A stretch of DNA of 64,000 nt, from positions 217,501 to 281,500 of the forward strand of contig NZ_CP053187.1 in the NCBI RefSeq assembly GCF_013046825.1, read 5' to 3'. Source of the DNA: Turicibacter sanguinis. GTDB taxonomy: Bacteria; Bacillota_I; Bacilli_A; MOL361; Turicibacteraceae. The position numbers and the translations under genes were made by a program. The number at the start of each line of letters is the position of its first letter. The stretch's first letter is position 1. Below the pieces are notes generated by a model, which was not told the DNA's origin, did no database searches, and worked only from the letters and a program-made list of their open reading frames with translations. Positions 43,757 through 53,931 of the stretch are shown here, piece after piece.

Positions 43757-44128
43757 TTATTGTTCTAACATAATATCTTGAGTTTCTACAACGACCTCTG
43801 CTGTTTCAATTTCGTCATTTTCTACTAATGGCGTGACTTCCTCAATCAATTGTGAAGGCATTGGCACCGTATTAACAAAAGCGCACACTTTTTGAATTAA
43901 AAAACCAAGTCCCCCTAGACAACTTGCGTAAAAAGCATATGGTGTGACATTTGCCATATAATAATTCACAACATCTGATAAACTATCAGATATCACAAAT
44001 CCCTGCTCCACAATTGAAGCCACATAAGCATAACAAGCATACACTTGATAAGCTCCAAATCCAAGCATAATAATCGCTAATAAATATAAGACAACTGACA
44101 CCTTCGAAACTTTTTTAATATTTTTCAT
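43757..44128 (-). CDS. Small two-helix membrane protein, unknown
   Basis: A 123-aa protein with two hydrophobic segments (about 10-35 and about 62-85) and a strongly acidic, Glu/Val-rich C-terminal tail (EEVTPLVENDEIETAEVVVE). I do not recognise a family. AGAAGGG lies upstream of the start. It is a monocistronic gene ahead of the ABC exporter operon and has its own terminator. Confidence 0.6.
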   Translation of the reverse strand: MKNIKKVSKVSVVLYLLAIIMLGFGAYQVYACYAYVASIVEQGFVISDSLSDVVNYYMANVTPYAFYASCLGGLGFLIQKVCAFVNTVPMPSQLIEEVTPLVENDEIETAEVVVETQDIMLEQ

Positions 44129-44178
44129 TGTATAAAACCCTTCTTATATTTTTGCTACCCCTTAAGACTCTATTCTAT

Positions 44179-44216
44179 ATAAGTCCAGATAAGTTTTTCA
44201 CACTTGTAAAAATTTT
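44179..44216 (+). repeat. Dispersed intergenic repeat, copy A
   Basis: ATAAGTCCAGATAAGTTTTT then CACACTTGTAAAAATTTT. Here the copy is flanked by an inverted repeat AGTCCAG...CTGGACT (44182-44225), forming a possible hairpin. Confidence 0.5.
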
Positions 44217-44373
44217 AACTGGACTATAGTGACGCCTAAGTGTCAAAAAGACTTCAGTACTAATACTGAGACTCATTTATAATAGTGAAATACATTTCTG
44301 TTTGTATATATATAACGAACTATTTTTTAGTATACGTGATAACCCTTAAATTTATCTTAAAGTTTAAATAATG

Positions 44374-44412
44374 AAAAAACTCATAAAATCAATTTGATTT
44401 CATGAGTTTTTT
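44374..44412 (-). terminator. Terminator after clpB
   Basis: On the minus strand AAAAAACTCATGAAATCA pairs with TGATTTTATGAGTTTTTT, just downstream of the clpB stop. Confidence 0.88.
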
Positions 44413-44416
44413 GAAT

Positions 44417-47002
44417 TTATTTTTCGAATTTTAAAACAATTTCTCCATCTTGTACATCAACAACCACCGTTGTATCCATTTCAATCTGACCTGCGATTAA
44501 AGCACGTGCTAATTTTGTTTCAATCGTACGTTGAATGAATCGTTTTAATGGACGTGCTCCGTACACAGAGTCAAATCCAGCACTTGCAACATACTCATGA
44601 GCAGCATCCGTTAACACGACATGAATTCGTTGCTCTGTTAAACGGGCATTTAACTGTGCAATAAATTTATCCACGATTTGATAAATAATAGATGATGATA
44701 ATGGATTAAATGTAATGATTTCATCAATTCGGTTTAATAATTCTGGTTTAAAGTATTCACGTAAAACGTCAAGCACTTGTTCTTGAGCCTGTTCAAAGTC
44801 AGGATTTTCAAGCAAGATATGTGATCCAATATTTGATGTCATAATAATGATTGTATTTTTAAAGTCAACTGTTCGTCCTTGTGAGTCTGTAATACGTCCA
44901 TCGTCAAGGATTTGAAGAAGAATATTGAAGACATCTGGATGTGCTTTTTCAATTTCATCAAGTAAAACAATTGAATAAGGTTTACGACGAACTGCTTCTG
45001 TTAATTGTCCACCTTCTTCATAACCAACATAACCTGGAGGAGCTCCGACTAAACGAGAGACAGCATGTTTTTCCATGTATTCACTCATATCAATTCGCAC
45101 AATATGCTCTTCACTATCAAATAAGAATTCAGCTAAAGCTTTTGCAATCTCAGTTTTACCAACCCCAGTAGGTCCAAGGAATAAGAATGAACCGATTGGA
45201 CGATGTGGATCTTTGATTCCGGCACGCGCACGAATAATGGCATCTCCTACTAAATCAATCGCCGCATCTTGTCCCATAACACGACGTCTTAAATCCTCTT
45301 TTAAATTTAATAATTTTTCACGTTCTCCTTGCACAAGTTTCGCAACTGGAATACCTGTCCAACGAGAAATAATTTCACCAATCTCTTCTTCTGTGACATT
45401 TTCACGAAGTAATCGATTTTCTTTTCCAGCCTCATCTTGTTGCATGGCTTCTACTTCAGCAATTTGTTTTTCAAGTCCTGGAATTTTACCATATTGTAAT
45501 TCCGCTGCTTTTTCATATTCACCACGAGCTTGAGCATCTTCTAATTGACGGCGAGCAAGTTCAAGTTCTTTTTTCAAATCGGCAACCCCATGAATCGCTT
45601 GTTTTTCTTTTTCCCATTGTAATTTTAAAACATTTAATTCATCTTTTAAGTCCGCTAATTCTTTTTGAAGGGTATGAAGACGTTGTTTACTGAATTCGTC
45701 TGTTTCTTTTTTTAACGCTGCTTCTTCAATTTCTAACTGCATGACACGACGGTTAATGCGATCAAGTTCTTCTGGTAATGAGTCAATCTCAGTACGAATT
45801 GTTGCACAAGCCTCATCAATTAAATCAATTGCTTTATCTGGTAAAAAGCGGTCAGTTATGTAACGATCTGATAGCGTAGCGGCTGCTACAATAGCACGGT
45901 CTGAAATACTCACACGATGATGTACTTCAAAACGATCTTTTAATCCACGTAAAATCGAAACAGTATCTTCAACCGTTGGTTCATTAACTTGAACTTTTTG
46001 GAATCGGCGTTCAAGTGCCGGATCTTTTTCGATGTATTCACGATATTCTTTTAATGTTGTCGCCCCAATGCAGTGTAATTCACCACGAGCAAGTAATGGT
46101 TTTAATAAATTTCCTGCATCCATTGCTCCATCTGTACGACCTGCACCGACAATGGTATGAATTTCATCAATAAATAAAATGATACGTCCATCGCTATTTT
46201 TCACTTCATTTAAGACAGCTTTTAAACGTTCCTCAAACTCACCACGGTACTTAGCTCCCGCTACTAAGGCAGCTAAATCAAGTTCAAAAATCACTTTATC
46301 TTTTAAACTTTCGGGAACATCTTGGCGAACAATACGTTGAGCAAGACCTTCGACAATTGCTGTTTTCCCAACCCCAGGTTCACCAATTAAAACTGGGTTA
46401 TTTTTAGTTTTACGAGAAAGAATACGAATCGCACGACGAATTTCTTCATCACGTCCAATAACCGGATCAATTTTTCCTGATTTCACATCTTCAACTAAAT
46501 CGCGTCCGTATTTTTCTAACACTTCATAAGTTGCTTCTGGATTTTGTGTCATCACTCGTGAATTCCCCCTTATCTGTGAAATAACTTCTTTTAATTGTTT
46601 TTCATTTAAATTATATTTTTTAATGAGCTGTTTCATCTCATAATCTTTCGATTCAAGCATTGCTAGTAACACATGTTCAACTGATAAATAATCATCTTTC
46701 CATGCACGAGCATAATCATCTGCTTTTAAAAGAGCGCGATTCAAATCAGCTGATACATACGGTTCGGCTGAACTTCCTGTTACACTTGGTTTTTTATTTA
46801 AAATCTGTTTTAAATCTTTTACAATCTCTTGAACGGGATACCCTAGCTTCACAAATACACGTGAGGCTAACCCTTCAGAATCTTGTAATAAAGAACTTAG
46901 TAAATGCGCTGTATCAATCTCTTGGTGGTTTAATGAAGTTGCAAGAGACTGAGCATTAACTAAACCCTGTTGTAACTTTTCAGTCATTTTATTAATATTC
47001 AT
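44417..47002 (-). CDS. clpB: Disaggregase chaperone ClpB
   Basis: An 861-aa Hsp100 disaggregase that works with DnaK to rescue aggregated proteins. The N-terminal Clp_N repeat domain is at about 1-145. The first AAA+ module has Walker [14 protein letters not shown] (about 200), and a coiled-coil middle domain follows (about 405-520, [15 protein letters not shown]). The second AAA+ module has Walker [14 protein letters not shown] (about 605), with a C-terminal D2-small domain. The CIRCE operator and a sigma-A promoter lie upstream, so HrcA should repress it. GGAGTGAAG precedes the ATG. Confidence 0.96.
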   Translation of the reverse strand: MNINKMTEKLQQGLVNAQSLATSLNHQEIDTAHLLSSLLQDSEGLASRVFVKLGYPVQEIVKDLKQILNKKPSVTGSSAEPYVSADLNRALLKADDYARAWKDDYLSVEHVLLAMLESKDYEMKQLIKKYNLNEKQLKEVISQIRGNSRVMTQNPEATYEVLEKYGRDLVEDVKSGKIDPVIGRDEEIRRAIRILSRKTKNNPVLIGEPGVGKTAIVEGLAQRIVRQDVPESLKDKVIFELDLAALVAGAKYRGEFEERLKAVLNEVKNSDGRIILFIDEIHTIVGAGRTDGAMDAGNLLKPLLARGELHCIGATTLKEYREYIEKDPALERRFQKVQVNEPTVEDTVSILRGLKDRFEVHHRVSISDRAIVAAATLSDRYITDRFLPDKAIDLIDEACATIRTEIDSLPEELDRINRRVMQLEIEEAALKKETDEFSKQRLHTLQKELADLKDELNVLKLQWEKEKQAIHGVADLKKELELARRQLEDAQARGEYEKAAELQYGKIPGLEKQIAEVEAMQQDEAGKENRLLRENVTEEEIGEIISRWTGIPVAKLVQGEREKLLNLKEDLRRRVMGQDAAIDLVGDAIIRARAGIKDPHRPIGSFLFLGPTGVGKTEIAKALAEFLFDSEEHIVRIDMSEYMEKHAVSRLVGAPPGYVGYEEGGQLTEAVRRKPYSIVLLDEIEKAHPDVFNILLQILDDGRITDSQGRTVDFKNTIIIMTSNIGSHILLENPDFEQAQEQVLDVLREYFKPELLNRIDEIITFNPLSSSIIYQIVDKFIAQLNARLTEQRIHVVLTDAAHEYVASAGFDSVYGARPLKRFIQRTIETKLARALIAGQIEMDTTVVVDVQDGEIVLKFEK

Positions 47003-47047
47003 AATTCTTCACTCCATTCTTCATAGTCATTATATGCTGACATCATT

Positions 47048-47076
47048 ATCATATCACAACTTTAGCACTCGTTCAA
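47048..47076 (-). promoter_or_regulatory. clpB sigma-A promoter overlapped by CIRCE
   Basis: On the minus strand TTGAAC (47071-47076), 17 nt and TATGAT (47048-47053) lie about 46 bp upstream of clpB. The -35 box lies in the CIRCE spacer, and half the operator fills the promoter spacer. Confidence 0.75.
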
Positions 47077-47088
47077 TAAGAGTGCTAA
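47062..47088. promoter_or_regulatory. CIRCE operator (HrcA binding site)
   Basis: TTAGCACTC, nine bases, GAGTGCTAA: a perfect match to the CIRCE consensus. It overlaps the clpB promoter, so HrcA binding would block initiation directly. In Bacillus, clp genes are more often under CtsR; no CtsR direct repeat was seen. Confidence 0.93.
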
Positions 47089-47182
47089 TAATTTTATGCG
47101 TTATGTTTAGGAATTTATGTATACTAAAGGATAAAACTTCATAATTTAGGAAAAGTGGCTGATGATGAAACCTACTGTCGTT

Positions 47183-47210
47183 TTGAAATTCGATTAATCT
47201 ATGCTATTAT
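47183..47210 (+). promoter_or_regulatory. Promoter of the Cof-type HAD gene
   Basis: TTGAAA (47183-47188), 16 nt and TATTAT (47205-47210), with an extended TGC before the -10 box. It lies about 25 bp upstream of the start codon. Confidence 0.65.
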
Positions 47211-47234
47211 ATTAACTAAGCCGGAGGTGTTAAA

Positions 47235-48053
47235 ATGGAGAACAAAAAATTAATCGTAACAGATTTGGATGGGACTGCTTTACAAAGCTGGGAATCACTC
47301 GATCCTAAAACAAAAGAAGCTTTAATGAAAGCTAAAGAAGAAGGTCATATCGTTGTCATTGCAACAGGACGACCAGCTCGTGCTTCATTACATTTTTATA
47401 AAGAATTAGGTCTCGATACACCTATTATTAACTTTAATGGAGCATATATACATCATCCTGAAGATGATTCATTTGAAGATATCTTAGCTCAAATTCCAAC
47501 AGAAGTTATTATTACATTATTCGATTCAGAATTACAAAATTACATCGTCAATGCATTTTGTGAATACAAAGATCACTTATATGTTTTACATCAAGGTGAT
47601 ACAATCCGTGATTGGTTCCATATTGACACCTGTACGTCAGTTAAATTTGGACCATTTAAAGAAACATTAGATGAGCATCCAAATGGCTTCTTACTTGAAA
47701 CGAAAAAAGGAATGGCAGAAGAAGTCATGGCCTTTTTACGTGAACATTACTCTGATATCATTACATGCCGTAACTGGGACGGAGACAATGATAATATTAT
47801 CGAAGTCTTTAAATCAGATACGAATAAAGCAACAGCAATTGAAAAACTAGCAAAATATTATAATATTGAGCCAAAAGATATCATCGCCTTTGGAGATGGA
47901 GATAACGATATTGAAATGTTAATGTATGCCGGAGTTGGGGTTGCCATGGACAATGCCATTGACAAATTAAAAGAAGCAGCCAATACCACAACCAAATCAA
48001 ACAAAGAGAGTGGTGTTGCTCACTATTTAGAACAATACATCTTAACAAAATAA
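47235..48053 (+). CDS. Cof-type HAD-IIB phosphatase
   Basis: A 272-aa sugar-phosphate-phosphatase-like HAD-IIB protein. Motif I is VTDLDGTAL, motif II VIATGRPA, the Lys-containing motif III is around residue 200, and motif IV FGDGDNDIEMLM. Substrates of this family include sugar phosphates, flavin precursors and pyridoxal phosphate; this one is not assignable. GGAGGTG lies upstream of the ATG. It is a single gene with its own terminator, divergent from clpB. Confidence 0.9.
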   Translation: MENKKLIVTDLDGTALQSWESLDPKTKEALMKAKEEGHIVVIATGRPARASLHFYKELGLDTPIINFNGAYIHHPEDDSFEDILAQIPTEVIITLFDSELQNYIVNAFCEYKDHLYVLHQGDTIRDWFHIDTCTSVKFGPFKETLDEHPNGFLLETKKGMAEEVMAFLREHYSDIITCRNWDGDNDNIIEVFKSDTNKATAIEKLAKYYNIEPKDIIAFGDGDNDIEMLMYAGVGVAMDNAIDKLKEAANTTTKSNKESGVAHYLEQYILTK

Positions 48054-48054
48054 C

Positions 48055-48092
48055 AAAAAAAGCATTCTCAATTTTGATGAGAATGCTTTTTT
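48055..48092 (+). terminator. Terminator after Cof-type HAD gene
   Basis: AAAAAAGCATTCTCA pairs with TGAGAATGCTTTTTT. The stem starts immediately after the stop codon. Confidence 0.92.
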
Positions 48093-48182
48093 ATTATAAT
48101 ATCTATCTAGTTTTAATATTTTATTCAAGCTGACATACTATGCGATAATCTATCATCATTTTTGGCAACTCAAACCCAATAT

Positions 48183-48221
48183 AAAAAATCCCTCCAACGA
48201 AATAGTCTTCAGAGGGATTTT
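48183..48221 (-). terminator. Terminator after leuS
   Basis: On the minus strand AATCCCTC pairs with GAGGGATT, followed by a T6 tract, just beyond the leuS stop. Confidence 0.88.
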
Positions 48222-48229
48222 AAATTTCA

Positions 48230-50665
48230 TTATTTTACAACAATATTGACTAATTTTCCTGGTACCGCGATTACTTTCACGATTTCTTTTCCAGAAATAA
48301 AGTTTTGAACATTTTCGTTTGCCATTGCTACTTCTTGCATTTCTTCTTTAGAAATCGTAGCCGGCACTTCGATACGTCCACGTAATTTACCGTTAACTTG
48401 CGCGATAATTGTAATCGTATCAGAAACTAATTTTGCTTCGTCATATGTTGGCCATGCTTCATATGTCATTGTCTCTTCATGTCCTAAAACTGACCAGATT
48501 TCTTCTGTCATATGCGGAGCGATTGGATTTAATAATTTGACGAATCCTTCTACATATTCACGAGGAATACTTGTTGCTTTATATGATTCGTTAATGAAGA
48601 TCATCATTTGAGCGATAGCTGTATTGAAGCTTAATTTTTCATAATCTTCTGTGACTTTCTTAACTGTTTCATTGTAAACTTTATCTAATTTACCATCATT
48701 TTCAGCCACTACTTTTTCAGCTAATGTGTGCTCAGGAGTCACGAATAAACGCCAAACTCGATCTAAGAATCGACGGCTTCCATCTAACCCTTCTGTTGAC
48801 CAGGCAATCGCAGCATCAAGTGGTCCCATGAACATTTCATATAAACGTAATGTATCTGCACCATGTGATTCTACGATATCATCTGGGTTTACAACGTTTC
48901 CTTTAGATTTAGACATTTTTTCATTATTTTCACCTAAAATCATTCCTTGGTTGAATAAACGTTGGAATGGTTCTTTCGTTTCAACAATTCCTAAATCGTA
49001 TAATACTTTATGCCAGAAACGTGCGTATAATAAGTGTAAAACGGCATGCTCTGCTCCACCAATGTATAAATCAACTGGTAACCATTCTTTTAATAATTGT
49101 TTTGCTTCTTCTGTATTTAATCCCACATAGTCATTTTCTTGTTTTAAGATATATCCGATGTAGTACCAGCAGCTTCCTGCCCATTGTGGCATAGTATTTG
49201 TTTCACGACGACCTTTAACTCCGTCTTCACGTACAACTTCTAACCATCCTTTCGCATTTGCAAGTGGAGATTCTCCAGTTCCAGATGGTTTAATGTTATC
49301 CATAACCGGTAACTCGAGTGGTAATTGGTCTGCCTCTAAAACTGACATTGTTCCATCTTCCCACATAATAACTGGGAATGGTTCTCCCCAATAACGTTGA
49401 CGAGAGAATAACCAGTCACGTAATTTATAGTTAACTTTACGAGATCCTTTTTGATTTTCTTCTAACCAATTAATGACAGCAGCTTTTGCATCTGTATTGT
49501 TCATTCCATTGATAAAGTCAGAATTAATGTGTGCAGCATCTCCTGTGAAGGCACCTTCTGTCATATCACCTTCTAAAACAGCTTTCATTGGTAAATCATA
49601 TTTTTTAGCAAATTCAAAATCACGTTCATCATGTGCAGGGACCGCCATAACAGCTCCTGTACCGTAGCTTGCTAATACGTAATCTCCAATCCAGATTGGA
49701 ACTAAATCTCCTGTGATTGGGTGAATCGCATAAGCACCTGTTGCAACACCTGATTTTTCTTTATTTAATTCTGTACGCTCTAAATCTGATTTTGCTTTAG
49801 ATGCTTCTTGGTACGCTTCAACTGATGCACGGCACTCATCGCTTGTAATCACTGATACTAATGGATGTTCTGGTGCTAATACCACATAAGTCACACCAAA
49901 TACTGTATCCGGGCGAGTTGTAAATACATCGAATGATTCTTCGTGACCCTCAATTTTAAAGTTAATTAAAGCCCCTTCACTTTTCCCGATCCAGTTGCGT
50001 TGCATATCTTTAATGCTTTCAGTCCAATCAAGACCATCTAAATCTTCAAGTAAACGCTCAGCGTAGTGTGTAATTTTAAGAACCCATTGTTTCATAGGCT
50101 TTTTGATGACTGGATGCTCTCCACGTTCAGACACCATTTTACCATCGACATTTAAAACTTCTTCATTTGCTAAAACAGTTCCTAACCCTTCACACCAGTT
50201 AACTTCGATATCTTTAATCTCAGCTAATCCCATATTATATAATTGAGTAAAAATCCATTGTGTCCATTTGTAGTATTTTGGATCTGTTGTATTTAACTCT
50301 TTATCCCAATCATATGAGAAGCCTAATGATTGAATTTGGTTACGGAATGTATTGATATTGATATCTGTAAATTCACGAGGATCATTTCCTGTGTTTAATG
50401 CATATTGCTCAGCAGGTAAACCGAATGCATCCCATCCCATTGGATGTAAAACGCGGTATCCTTGCATACGTTTCATACGAGATACGATATCAGTCGCTGT
50501 ATATCCTTCAGGGTGACCAACATGTAACCCTGCTCCTGATGGATATGGGAACATATCTAATGCATAAAATTTAGGTTTTGACTTGTCTTCAGACGTTTTG
50601 AATGTCTTATTTTCAAGCCAATAGTTTTGCCACTTTTTCTCGATTTGTTTGTGTTCAAATGCCAT
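48230..50665 (-). CDS. leuS: Leucyl-tRNA synthetase
   Basis: An 811-aa class I aminoacyl-tRNA synthetase. The HIGH-type motif is [16 protein letters not shown] near residue 40, the editing (CP1) domain occupies about 220-400 with the conserved FTTRPDT, and the KMSKS motif is [12 protein letters not shown] near 580. The ATG at 50665 ([12 protein letters not shown]) has AGGAGG 8 nt upstream; the frame stays open for 25 codons further but that is leader. Expression is controlled by the Leu-specific T-box upstream. Confidence 0.97.
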   Translation of the reverse strand: MAFEHKQIEKKWQNYWLENKTFKTSEDKSKPKFYALDMFPYPSGAGLHVGHPEGYTATDIVSRMKRMQGYRVLHPMGWDAFGLPAEQYALNTGNDPREFTDININTFRNQIQSLGFSYDWDKELNTTDPKYYKWTQWIFTQLYNMGLAEIKDIEVNWCEGLGTVLANEEVLNVDGKMVSERGEHPVIKKPMKQWVLKITHYAERLLEDLDGLDWTESIKDMQRNWIGKSEGALINFKIEGHEESFDVFTTRPDTVFGVTYVVLAPEHPLVSVITSDECRASVEAYQEASKAKSDLERTELNKEKSGVATGAYAIHPITGDLVPIWIGDYVLASYGTGAVMAVPAHDERDFEFAKKYDLPMKAVLEGDMTEGAFTGDAAHINSDFINGMNNTDAKAAVINWLEENQKGSRKVNYKLRDWLFSRQRYWGEPFPVIMWEDGTMSVLEADQLPLELPVMDNIKPSGTGESPLANAKGWLEVVREDGVKGRRETNTMPQWAGSCWYYIGYILKQENDYVGLNTEEAKQLLKEWLPVDLYIGGAEHAVLHLLYARFWHKVLYDLGIVETKEPFQRLFNQGMILGENNEKMSKSKGNVVNPDDIVESHGADTLRLYEMFMGPLDAAIAWSTEGLDGSRRFLDRVWRLFVTPEHTLAEKVVAENDGKLDKVYNETVKKVTEDYEKLSFNTAIAQMMIFINESYKATSIPREYVEGFVKLLNPIAPHMTEEIWSVLGHEETMTYEAWPTYDEAKLVSDTITIIAQVNGKLRGRIEVPATISKEEMQEVAMANENVQNFISGKEIVKVIAVPGKLVNIVVK

Positions 50666-50906
50666 GACGAATTCCTCCTGTGGGCTCATCCGTTGAAAAA
50701 AGATTCTCTTCTTTAAAGACTTTCTCCAGTTTTTGAGCAAATTTTTATTGTAGTCTAAATTTGACTTTTTAAAAGCAAATTCAGATGAACGATAACCTGT
50801 TCAATGCATAACTTATAATCCCAATTATTAGAAATAACTCCTAATAATTTGTGTCTATTACTTTTTTTTATACCTTAATAAAGGAAAGGTCTTCATTTTA
50901 AGGCAT
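50666..50906 (-). other. leuS 5' leader downstream of the T-box terminator
   Basis: About 240 bases between the T-box terminator and the leuS start. It contains no gene or second hairpin I would support. The coding-like open frame (50666-50740) has no usable start signal. Confidence 0.5.
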
Positions 50907-51145
50907 AAAAAAAAGTACCCTGAAAGTTCTAAGGACGTCATAAACGCGGTACCACCTTAGTTGTAAGACAAAAAACCAGTCTTACCTCTCCATTCTTTTA
51001 ACGCAAGAAATACGGCAGCCATTACTAAAGTTTCACAACTGCAACTCCAAGGTGAGTTCACAAGTGTTCTGTGCGAATTTCCACCAACCATTCGCTCTCT
51101 AAAACAGACATCCTTACTACTAGTCCTCTTCATAGCTTTATAAGT
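50907..51145 (-). ncRNA. Leu-specific T-box leader of leuS
   Basis: On the minus strand the Stem I distal arm is GCGAAT/ATTCGC. The specifier loop is GAA-CTC-A (CTC at 51054-51056), a leucine codon, matching the downstream leuS. The T-box sequence AAGGTGGTACCGCG lies at 50944-50958. The terminator stem then ends in eight T residues (50907-50914). Uncharged tRNA-Leu would favour the antiterminator. Confidence 0.95.
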
Positions 51146-51158
51146 TATTATAAGAAAG

Positions 51159-51186
51159 ATTATATCAAAACTTTCATAAAATACAA
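51159..51186 (-). promoter_or_regulatory. Promoter of the leuS T-box leader
   Basis: On the minus strand TTGTAT (51181-51186), a 16-nt spacer and TATAAT (51159-51164), with the extended TGA before the -10 box. Confidence 0.75.
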
Positions 51187-51366
51187 CATTTTTTAATAAT
51201 TCTACGATAAAAACCGTGTTAAATTTCAAAGATTTTGTTCAGTATGATAAAATAATGAAAGAGAGATGACTAAATGCCTAATAAATCTGATCCTTCACTC
51301 TAGATTGACTTAGGCTAAGATTCATAAACATACGACGATATATTAGATTAGATAGGAGACGTTATC

Positions 51367-52320
51367 ATGGATAATCCTTTTCAATATTCTTATTCAGACA
51401 AACGATATCACACGTTAAATTATCATTTACGTGAAAAATATAATCAAAAAATCTTTAAGGTTATGATCAATGCTGGATTTACATGTCCGAATATTGATGG
51501 TACTGTCAAGTACGGTGGATGTACGTTTTGTAGTACAAAAGGAAGTGGAGACTTCGCCGGAAAACCTGAAGATGATTTAAAAACACAATTTAATTCAGTG
51601 CGCGAAATGATGCATCAAAAATGGCCTGAAGCGGGATATATCGCCTACTTCCAAGCTTTTACCAATACTCATGCTCCCGTTGAGGTGTTAAAACGAAAAT
51701 ACGAAGCCGTTTTAGAATGTGATCCGAATATTGTCGGACTTTCAATCGGAACGCGTCCAGATTGTTTACCAGATGATGTGGTTGAGTATCTAGGTGAGTT
51801 AAATCAACGCGTGAATTTATGGGTTGAACTGGGGCTTCAAACGATGCACGATCAAACTGGAAAATTAATTAATCGCGGGCATGATTTTAAAACGCTTGTC
51901 GAGGGAGTTGAAAAACTTCGCAAACATAACATCGATGTGATTATCCATATTATTAATGGATTACCAGGAGAAACACGTGAAATGATGCTTGAAACAGCAA
52001 AAGCTGTTGCGAAACTTGACGTTCAAGGAATTAAGATTCACTTACTCCATGTCATCGATGGAACACCAATGCACAAAATGCTTGATAAAGGAATGCTTCA
52101 ATTGATGGATAAAGATGAATACATCGATTTAGTCGTCGATCAATTAGAAATTCTACCACCTGAAATGGTCATTCATCGCTTAACGGGCGATGCCGTACGT
52201 GAAGAATTAATTGGTCCAATGTGGAGTTTAAAAAAATGGGAAGTCTTAAATGCGATTGATGCTCGTTTGAAAGAACGTCATACATACCAAGGACGTCTGT
52301 ATAAGAAGGAGGAAGTGTAA
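51367..52320 (+). CDS. ytqA: Radical SAM protein YtqA (TIGR01212 family)
   Basis: A 317-aa radical SAM enzyme of the YtqA group. The cluster-binding cysteines are in GFTCPNIDGTVKYGGCTFC (about 36-54), with the SAM-binding block GLSIGTRPDC further on. The substrate is unknown, though a role in tRNA modification has been considered for the family. GATAGGAG lies 9 nt upstream of the ATG. Its stop overlaps the ytqB start (TAATG), so the two are coupled. Confidence 0.9.
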   Translation: MDNPFQYSYSDKRYHTLNYHLREKYNQKIFKVMINAGFTCPNIDGTVKYGGCTFCSTKGSGDFAGKPEDDLKTQFNSVREMMHQKWPEAGYIAYFQAFTNTHAPVEVLKRKYEAVLECDPNIVGLSIGTRPDCLPDDVVEYLGELNQRVNLWVELGLQTMHDQTGKLINRGHDFKTLVEGVEKLRKHNIDVIIHIINGLPGETREMMLETAKAVAKLDVQGIKIHLLHVIDGTPMHKMLDKGMLQLMDKDEYIDLVVDQLEILPPEMVIHRLTGDAVREELIGPMWSLKKWEVLNAIDARLKERHTYQGRLYKKEEV

Positions 52321-52883
52321 TGGCTCTAACACTTGAACGCGTCTTACCTTTCTCAAAGTCTCTATTGGAAAAAATTGTCTCTGCCGGAGAAACAGTAATC
52401 GACGCCACAGCTGGTAATGGATACGACACCTTATTTTTGGCAAAACTTGTTGGGGAGTCTGGTAAAGTATTTAGTTTTGATGTCCAACAAGAGGCCATCG
52501 ATAGTACGAAGGCAAAACTTGAGGAAGCAAAACTTGAGAATGTTTCATTAATCCTTGATGGGCATCAACATGTTTTAAATTATGTCACGGAAGAAATCAG
52601 TGCAGCCATCTTCAACTTAGGGTATTTACCTGGTAGCGATCAATCGATTACAACGACTGGTGAAACAACGTGGAAAGCTGTGACTGATATGTTATCGCTA
52701 CTTAAGAAAAATGGACTGATTATTTTAGTGATTTATCACGGACATGAAGAAGGAAAAGTTGAACGTCATTTTTTAGAAGACTGCTTAGCCACACTTGATT
52801 CAGGAACGACACAAGTTTTACAGTATCAGTTTGTCAATCGCCCTACTGCCCCATTTATTGTAGCCATTGAAAAAGTGCGATAA
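52320..52883 (+). CDS. ytqB: SAM-dependent methyltransferase YtqB
   Basis: A 187-aa class I methyltransferase (putative rRNA or tRNA methylase family YtqB). The SAM-binding motif I is VIDATAGNGYDTLFLA, followed by FSFDVQQEA; NLGYLPGSDQ corresponds to the catalytic NxxYLP-type motif. The ATG overlaps the ytqA stop. The last three codons and stop sit in a hairpin shared with the convergent ytpB. Confidence 0.9.
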   Translation: MALTLERVLPFSKSLLEKIVSAGETVIDATAGNGYDTLFLAKLVGESGKVFSFDVQQEAIDSTKAKLEEAKLENVSLILDGHQHVLNYVTEEISAAIFNLGYLPGSDQSITTTGETTWKAVTDMLSLLKKNGLIILVIYHGHEEGKVERHFLEDCLATLDSGTTQVLQYQFVNRPTAPFIVAIEKVR

Positions 52884-52901
52884 AGTCATTGCTTTATCGC
52901 A
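52875..52901. terminator. Hairpin shared by the ytqB and ytpB ends
   Basis: GTGCGATAAAG and CTTTATCGCAC form a perfect 11-bp stem. Both convergent genes end in a Val-Arg-stop within this sequence (GTGCGATAA on each strand). The minus strand continues with five T residues, so it terminates ytpB better than ytqB. Confidence 0.85.
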
Positions 52902-53931
52902 CAAATTTAGATGCTTGATAATATAAAAACTTTCCTCTAAACCCAAGAGGCTTTAATAATTGTTTTTGAACCGACTGTAGTTTCGGTTCTTTTTTTATAC
53001 CTTCTGCTAAGTATAAGGCGAAAAGACCATCGTTAATCGTCTGATGAAACTTAACCTCTGGTAAAGCTTTAACACTTCTTTGAGCACTCTGATACGTTTT
53101 TAAAAGGGTGTCTATTCCTTCTTCATATGTATCATAGTAGGAGAAGAAATTGAGTTCTCCGTCTCGGATATCTTCATTTAAATCGATCAAATAATCCATC
53201 ATGATGTGTAATTGTTGAACGTATGGAAAACTACAATTGAAAATCACCTCAGGACGAACGTTGTATTTTGACTGATTCATTGCATAAGCAACCATCGTAA
53301 AAATCCCAAGTGTTGAGCCACAAGCCGCACTAAATTCATACCAAGTTAGATCCCCTCTTAATCTCTTTTGTGTCGCAACAAGTTGTTTAAGCTTGATTTC
53401 ACGCTCATTGACATGTAGGTGTTTGTAAACTTGTAAATCAACATAAAGAGCAGCTAATTTAGTTAACCAAGCTGCATATAGGTCATAGTGAGGAATTTGA
53501 TGCAAACATTTGCGACACATTCGAACGAGTCCAATAAGATATCCTCCATCGAGTTGTTGCGTTTGATATTGATAATAATTTAGTGTTGGTTCACTTATTT
53601 TAAACACATCTATCAAGGCTTGATGTAATCGTCTAAAGTTCGTTTCATTAATGAGTTTCGTTTGATCGACGAGGTTATCAAGATAATCACAGATTGTCTG
53701 ATAGGCAGTCATAAATTTTAAATATTCAAATTGAGATTCAGTTGAAACTAAAGAGGCATAAAAAGAAGCCCCATAACAATGAAATGCTTTACTCTCTAAA
53801 CTAGCCAGTGCCTCTTTTTTTAAGGTTGGATCGGTAATCTGTTCCGCCTGTTTTTTATAAAATTCTAATAGTTGTTTCGTCTTGGGTTGATAGCTTTTAA
53901 AAAATCTTGAAATCAAGATTGGATAGATCAT
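52894..53931 (-). CDS. ytpB: Tetraprenyl-beta-curcumene synthase YtpB
   Basis: A 345-aa terpene synthase of the YtpB family (DUF2600). In Bacillus this enzyme cyclises tetraprenyl diphosphate to tetraprenyl-beta-curcumene in the C35 sesquarterpene pathway. The likely metal-binding Asp-rich segment TICDYLDNLVD lies near residue 80. It lies beside ytqA-ytqB, close to the Bacillus arrangement. No squalene-hopene-cyclase-like partner is present in this window. Confidence 0.85.
   Translation of the reverse strand: MIYPILISRFFKSYQPKTKQLLEFYKKQAEQITDPTLKKEALASLESKAFHCYGASFYASLVSTESQFEYLKFMTAYQTICDYLDNLVDQTKLINETNFRRLHQALIDVFKISEPTLNYYQYQTQQLDGGYLIGLVRMCRKCLHQIPHYDLYAAWLTKLAALYVDLQVYKHLHVNEREIKLKQLVATQKRLRGDLTWYEFSAACGSTLGIFTMVAYAMNQSKYNVRPEVIFNCSFPYVQQLHIMMDYLIDLNEDIRDGELNFFSYYDTYEEGIDTLLKTYQSAQRSVKALPEVKFHQTINDGLFALYLAEGIKKEPKLQSVQKQLLKPLGFRGKFLYYQASKFVR

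Noticed and set aside
45075-45533. 152-codon open frame antisense to clpB
   Set aside because: It lies opposite a well-supported coding region, has low-complexity Ser/Arg composition and no ribosome-binding site.
50957-51229. A 90-codon open frame across the leuS T-box
   Set aside because: It reads through Stem I and the antiterminator, has no ribosome-binding site, and is explained by the RNA element.
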